A stretch of DNA of 16,910 bases from an uncultured Clostridia bacterium (GTDB lineage Bacteria > Bacillota > Clostridia > Christensenellales > Aristaeellaceae): positions 1 to 16,910 of the forward strand of contig CAKTUS010000056.1 in the NCBI GenBank assembly GCA_934621485.1, written 5' to 3'. Shown piece after piece: positions 13,985 through 16,910 of this stretch. The position numbers and the translations under genes are program-made. The notes under the pieces are model-generated. The model was not told the DNA's origin and made no database searches. It saw only the letters and a list, made by a program, of their open reading frames with translations. The number at the start of each line of letters is the position of its first letter. Within the stretch, counting starts at the first letter, position 1.

Positions 13985-14485
13985 GTGCCACCCCTTCAGG
14001 CGCTTCATCACGCCGACGGCGGCCAGGCCCGTCACCACGCCGCTGCAAAGCCCGATAGCCATCAGCACGGCCAGATAATACGTCAGTCCGGCCGTATGCA
14101 GCACCAGCATGGCCGCGGCAACCTGCCCCATGTTATGAAGCGCGCCGCCTGCCATGCTAACCGCCACAGGATGCAGCCCTCTCACCCGGCTAAGGCAGGC
14201 CATCGCCGCCAGGCTGAGCGCGCCGCCCGCCGCGGCATAGGGCATGGCCCCTACGCCGGCAAACAGCAGGCCGCTCAGCACCACCTTCAGCGCCATCAGC
14301 CCAAAGGCGGTGGGAATGTCCAGCAGATATACGGCAAAAATCAGCACACCGTTGCTCAGGCCCAGCTTTACCCCCGGCAGGGCGGCGGGACTGGGCAGCA
14401 GGCTTTCCACATAGCCAAGCGTCAGCATCAACGCCAGCAGCAGCCCGCACAGCGCTACCCGGCGGGTGGAAAGCCCAGCTTTCAT
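13973..14485 (-). CDS. Gx transporter / heptaprenyl diphosphate synthase component I family membrane protein
   Basis: The product is a 170-residue, strongly hydrophobic protein with about five membrane segments. The stretch 'LPGVKLGLSNGVLIFAVYLLD' is the family hallmark, and 'GGALHNMGQVAAA' in the third quarter is also typical. Members are annotated as heptaprenyl diphosphate synthase component I, or as small-molecule (Gx/ECF-like) membrane proteins. The transport role is inferred by analogy, and in many Clostridia they sit next to NusG-domain and FMN-binding proteins, which are absent here. The ATG at 14485 is chosen because GGAGG lies 8 bases before it; ATG 14491 is only 2 bases from that site. 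It has its own promoter at 14512-14540. Confidence 0.87.
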   Translation of the reverse strand: MKAGLSTRRVALCGLLLALMLTLGYVESLLPSPAALPGVKLGLSNGVLIFAVYLLDIPTAFGLMALKVVLSGLLFAGVGAMPYAAAGGALSLAAMACLSRVRGLHPVAVSMAGGALHNMGQVAAAMLVLHTAGLTYYLAVLMAIGLCSGVVTGLAAVGVMKRLKGWHLKD

Positions 14486-14511
14486 ATCCATCTCCTCCTT
14501 CCCTTTCCTTC

Positions 14512-14540
14512 ATTGTAGCGAAATCCCGTTTCCTTTGCAA
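14512..14540 (-). promoter_or_regulatory. Sigma-A promoter for the Gx-family gene
   Basis: On the minus strand: TTGCAA (-35, 14535-14540), a 17-bp spacer and TACAAT (-10, 14512-14517). It lies between the end of the phage module and the chromosomal gene, so the chromosomal side does not need phage transcription. Confidence 0.75.
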
Positions 14541-14593
14541 CTCTTCTCAAGTCCAGCGGGCCGGCTTTCTCCCTGACGGGCGCTTTTTCTCCT

Positions 14594-15301
14594 TTAAGCG
14601 CGCGTACCTTTCCCGGCGGATCCGGCCCTGCCGCCGCCACCGCCGCCTCCTCTGGAGGAAGCCTTTGGCGCGTACTTGGCGTTAAACTCCGCCTGCCAGC
14701 GGGCTGCCTCCGCCGCTTCCTTTTCCAGTTGATGCTGGTATTCATACAGTTTCATGCTCAGTTCGTTCTGGGTTTTTCGCATCTCCACGCCGCGGTCGTA
14801 TTCTCTGGCTTCCAGTTCATCCAAATAGGCCAGCACATCGCTTTGCTGCCCCTCGTTCAACTGGTTCAGCCGCTGGGTTAGCTGGCTGCTGAGCAAACCG
14901 CGTTGCCGGCCGATGTCCTCCTCCCTTCCGGTTTGTTCTTTTCGCAGCGCCTGCTGCGCCTGGTTGCCCGCCAGGCGAATATTGCCGAGGGTAGCGCCCA
15001 AATAGCTGGATCGCTGCATGCCTCTGGACAACGCCTGCCTGTCCGCCTGAAGCTGCGCCGCCTGATAATCCTTCGCGCTTTGGTCCCGCTGACGGTCGTA
15101 GCTGTCGGCCAGGCTTTCCAATTGCCGGGCCAGCGCAGCGTCCTGGGTTTCATAGCTTTGCCGCGCATCCAGCCGTTTTTGGTCATACAAGCTTTGGTAG
15201 CGTTGATTGGCCTGACGGCTCATCTCCTCCTGAGTCAGCGGCGTATAAGCGTTTTGGGTAGCGGAAAGTCGAGCAATCAGTTCGTCAAGTTCCGATGCCA
15301 T
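14594..15301 (-). CDS. Coiled-coil, Gly-tailed phage-associated protein of unknown function
   Basis: The product is 235 residues, last gene of the phage module. I do not recognise a named domain. Residues about 1-205 are almost wholly helical and charged (Glu/Gln/Arg/Lys/Ala), with long coiled-coil stretches ('LARQLESLADSYDRQRDQ', 'LEKEAAEAARWQAEF'). The segment 90-130 contains 'RGMQRSSYLGATLGNIRLAGNQ'. The C-terminus is a low-complexity Gly-rich, basic tail with a run of seven glycines at about 218-224. ATG follows a GGAGGAAG site. It overlaps the holin by 17 bp. Similar long helical proteins sit near tail or lysis genes in Clostridial prophages. A structural, chaperone-like or adaptor role is possible; nothing here decides. 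Confidence 0.75.
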   Translation of the reverse strand: MASELDELIARLSATQNAYTPLTQEEMSRQANQRYQSLYDQKRLDARQSYETQDAALARQLESLADSYDRQRDQSAKDYQAAQLQADRQALSRGMQRSSYLGATLGNIRLAGNQAQQALRKEQTGREEDIGRQRGLLSSQLTQRLNQLNEGQQSDVLAYLDELEAREYDRGVEMRKTQNELSMKLYEYQHQLEKEAAEAARWQAEFNAKYAPKASSRGGGGGGGRAGSAGKGTRA

Positions 15302-15737
15302 TGTCTTCCTCCTCTTTTTCCAGCCCGTCTATTTTTTGCCCCAGGAGCCGCTTCATTTTTTGGGGAAAAGGCACGCCCGCCAGGCTCATGTTTTCCAGCA
15401 GTGATAGTCCTTCATTGGCAATATAAAACCAACAGGCCGCGTCTCGGCAAACTGCCGTCTGCGCTCCCATGGCCCGATCCAGCAGCGCCGCCACCAATAC
15501 CACCAGCAGCATTAGGCCCTTGCGGGCCAGGCCCTGAGCGCCCACCTTGCTGGATAGCCCGCCATACTCCGTTTTCAGACTTTTGCCCATCGCGGCAACC
15601 GCGATTCCGCTCAAATAGTCTGCCGCCATCATCGCCATCAGCACGCCCAGTAAGCTGCTCCACCCGCCAAATAATCCGGCTGCTGCTCCTGCCGCAGCGG
15701 CTGCCGCTTTGATTCCCTTCTGAAATAACTGATTCAA
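15285..15737 (-). CDS. Phage holin (Phage_holin_4/toxin-secretion holin family)
   Basis: The product is 150 residues. Ala-rich helices at about 10-50 and 73-88 ('KGLMLLVVLVAALLDR') and a segment at 102-118 ('WFYIANEGLSLLENMSLAG') match the Firmicute holin family. The 'YLSGIAVA' and 'NEGLSLLENMSLAGVPFP' wording is highly characteristic. Holins oligomerise in the membrane to release the endolysin or trigger its activity. The start is TTG at 15737, with AAGGAGG 5 bases before it; the previous gene stops only 16 bases upstream. The C-terminal tail is acidic (Glu/Asp-rich). The neighbouring NlpC/P60 enzyme is the likely partner. Confidence 0.9.
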   Translation of the reverse strand: MNQLFQKGIKAAAAAAGAAAGLFGGWSSLLGVLMAMMAADYLSGIAVAAMGKSLKTEYGGLSSKVGAQGLARKGLMLLVVLVAALLDRAMGAQTAVCRDAACWFYIANEGLSLLENMSLAGVPFPQKMKRLLGQKIDGLEKEEEDNGIGT

Positions 15738-15753
15738 CTTTTCCTCCTTCTTT

Positions 15754-16305
15754 TTATAAACCGGCTTTATCCAGCCGTTCGCATAGTTTTTTCACCTGTG
15801 CCGTCAGTTCTTCCAGCGTCATGGTTTCCTGCTTTTCCCACGGGCTGGTCCAGTGTGTCCAGGCATATCCGTTCACGGATTGTCTCACCACTCCGTAGGC
15901 CGTTCCCCTGGCATGCACGCAGGTGCCGTCTCCCAAAGCCAATCCTGCGTGCGCCATTACCGCGGCGCTGCCTTTCTGCCGGCGAAACAAAAACACCACT
16001 TCTCCCATTGGCAGGGTATCCATGGTGTCTTTTCGCTTCCACGGTCCTTTTTTCCACTGGCTGGTGGCCCCGCTGGGCAGCTCCACCCCGGCGGCTTTGG
16101 CGGCGTACCGGGTCAGCTGGGCGCAATCCCACACGGGCACGCCGTCCCATTTCTTGCCCACATCCAGAATATACTTGGCCTGCTCCGGATATTGGTTGGC
16201 CTGCTGCCTTCGGAAGGCGGCGCTGCACGTTTGCCCCCTGGCTCCGTAAATGTAGCCCTGGCCTACCTTGCTTAGGGCAAAGGCGGCGGCTTTTTCGGCG
16301 TTCAT
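15754..16305 (-). CDS. NlpC/P60-type peptidoglycan hydrolase (endolysin)
   Basis: The product is 183 residues. The papain-like NlpC/P60 core shows Cys61 ('WDCAQLTRYAAKAAGVELP'), His119 ('MAHAGLALGDG') and a second His131 ('CVHARG') as the third polar residue. Such enzymes cut D-Glu-meso-DAP or similar peptide bonds in the wall. There is no signal peptide, as expected for a holin-dependent endolysin. The last 25 residues ('TLEELTAQVKKLCERLDK') form a short helix, possibly a coiled-coil dimerisation or binding tail. The gene follows a 17-codon ORF by a 4-base ATGA overlap and precedes the holin by 16 bases. Confidence 0.9.
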   Translation of the reverse strand: MNAEKAAAFALSKVGQGYIYGARGQTCSAAFRRQQANQYPEQAKYILDVGKKWDGVPVWDCAQLTRYAAKAAGVELPSGATSQWKKGPWKRKDTMDTLPMGEVVFLFRRQKGSAAVMAHAGLALGDGTCVHARGTAYGVVRQSVNGYAWTHWTSPWEKQETMTLEELTAQVKKLCERLDKAGL

Positions 16306-16355
16306 CCCTTATCCCTTCCCTTGTGGTGCAGGGCGGTCACCAGGCTGTCCATCAT
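16302..16355 (-). CDS. Candidate 17-codon ORF linking tail and endolysin genes
   Basis: A short frame starting ATG-ATG-GAC reads MMDSLVTALHHKGRDKG and stops with TGA. Its start overlaps the stop of the carbohydrate-binding gene (ATGA), and its stop overlaps the ATG of the endolysin (ATGA). The Shine-Dalgarno-like GGAAGGAAG is about 8 bases upstream. Perfect coupling at both ends argues it is translated. It may act as a translational relay rather than as a functional peptide, and could be a decayed small phage gene. Confidence 0.45.
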   Translation of the reverse strand: MMDSLVTALHHKGRDKG

Positions 16356-16768
16356 GCCGCCACTTCCTTCCACAGGCTTTCCGTGCCGGTCGCGCCCGGT
16401 TCCCACACGTTGTTATCCACCAGGCTTTCCCAGGTCTTGCCGTCGTGCGTCACCTTATCGCCCTTGGCATATCCATTGTCGCTGCCCGGCTGCTCCCAGG
16501 GCAGGATTTCTCCGCTGGGGTCGGTCAGGACTTTTGCCCACAGGCTGGGCGCATCGGTGGGCTTCCAGCCTTCCTGGGCCGTGTGAGCCGTCCGGCACTT
16601 GTACAGCACGCCGCCATAGCGCGCCCGATCGCCCACGGCGTAGGTTACAGCCGCATCCCAGCCAGGGAAAAGCGCCGTCACCTGCGCCGCCTGTTCATCC
16701 GTCAGCATGGTCCCCGCCGCGTCCATCACCGCCCGGATTTTCTTTGCCGCTTCCAGATATACGCCCAT
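16352..16768 (-). CDS. Phage carbohydrate-binding protein with two CBM5/12-like modules
   Basis: The product is 138 residues. After a helical lead (1-35), two ChiC/CBM5-12-like repeats appear: 'WDAAVTYAVGDRARYGGVLYKCRTAH' (about 37-62, ending in W77) and 'GYAKGDKVTHDGKTWESLVDNN' (about 99-120, ending in W134). Both have the VGD/KGD turn and aromatic positions typical of the module. In phages such proteins form tail-fibre accessory or receptor-binding parts that grip surface polysaccharide. Start ATG overlaps the TAA of the upstream gene by one base (TAATG), with GGAGGTGA inside that gene, so the pair is translationally coupled. Confidence 0.82.
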   Translation of the reverse strand: MGVYLEAAKKIRAVMDAAGTMLTDEQAAQVTALFPGWDAAVTYAVGDRARYGGVLYKCRTAHTAQEGWKPTDAPSLWAKVLTDPSGEILPWEQPGSDNGYAKGDKVTHDGKTWESLVDNNVWEPGATGTESLWKEVAA

Positions 16769-16910
16769 TAGGCTTCACCTCCATCTACCCCCAGCAGCGC
16801 CAGGGCTTCCTCCATATCCCGGGCTTCCTGCCGGGCCTTTTCCAGGGGAGAGAGCACCCGCACGCCATCCCGGTAAAAATGCACCCCATCGTAGGTATCG
16901 CCTACAGCGG
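16768..16910 (-). CDS. C-terminal end of a phage tail-region protein (partial)
   Basis: An open minus-strand frame enters from the window edge and stops at TAA 16770-16768. The visible 46 residues read 'AVGDTYDGVHFYRDGVRV' and then an acidic helical tail ending 'LLGVDGGEA'. No domain can be named from so little. Coupling to the carbohydrate-binding gene and the shared strand place it in the tail-fibre part of the phage module. Confidence 0.75.
   Translation of the reverse strand, partial: AVGDTYDGVHFYRDGVRVLSPLEKARQEARDMEEALALLGVDGGEA

Noticed and set aside
1..16910. CRISPR array, tRNA or rRNA genes
   Set aside because: No regularly spaced direct repeats, no tRNA-like T-loop with cloverleaf arms and no rRNA-like stretches were seen on either strand.

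Overview
The window reads as chromosome of a Gram-positive Firmicute, most likely a gut-type Clostridia. The evidence is strong GGAGG-type ribosome binding sites, several TTG starts, sigma-A promoters with 17-bp spacers, a roughly 55% GC feel, a heptaprenyl-diphosphate-synthase-component-I (Gx) family gene and a YkuE-like phosphoesterase. The exact lineage is inference. Genes are short transcription units on both strands, and the last 2.3 kb is the end of a phage late (lysis) module.

Layout. 1-2667: two-gene plus-strand operon encoding an L-Ala-D/L-Glu-type dipeptide epimerase and a cytoplasmic transglutaminase-like protein, closed by a strong terminator. 3202-4519: divergent pair, a DUF1836 protein (-) and an SGNH hydrolase (+), each with a near-consensus promoter. 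4520-5246: about 730 bp of hairpin-rich non-coding DNA. 5247-6167: EamA/DMT permease (+), whose end overlaps the tail of a YjjG-like HAD phosphatase (-). That phosphatase is translationally coupled to a flavin-reductase-like protein (-). 7477-7524: overlapping divergent promoters that also serve a membrane-anchored metallophosphoesterase (+, 7553-8440). 8678-10739: AraC-family regulator and ATP-dependent 6-phosphofructokinase (+), ended by a perfect hairpin terminator. 10740-11087: a second hairpin-rich spacer sharing a repeat with the first. 11088-13923: minus-strand operon of Lrp/AsnC regulator, class I aminotransferase and secreted CapA-like protein. 13973-14485: Gx/HepI membrane protein (-) with its own promoter. 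14594-16910: phage module (-) consisting of tail-protein end, two-domain carbohydrate-binding protein, a 17-codon coupling ORF, NlpC/P60-like endolysin, holin and a coiled-coil Gly-tailed protein.

How they work together. The epimerase and transglutaminase-like protein plausibly handle cell-wall peptide fragments. The Lrp-type regulator probably controls the aminotransferase it is fused to by translational coupling. The phage genes form a lysis cassette in the usual endolysin-holin neighbourhood.

I did not find a clearly new defence or mobile system. The least explained items are a repeat shared by two intergenic regions in inverted orientation, the overlapping divergent promoters with a dyad, the uncharacterised coiled-coil phage protein, and the epimerase/transglutaminase pairing.
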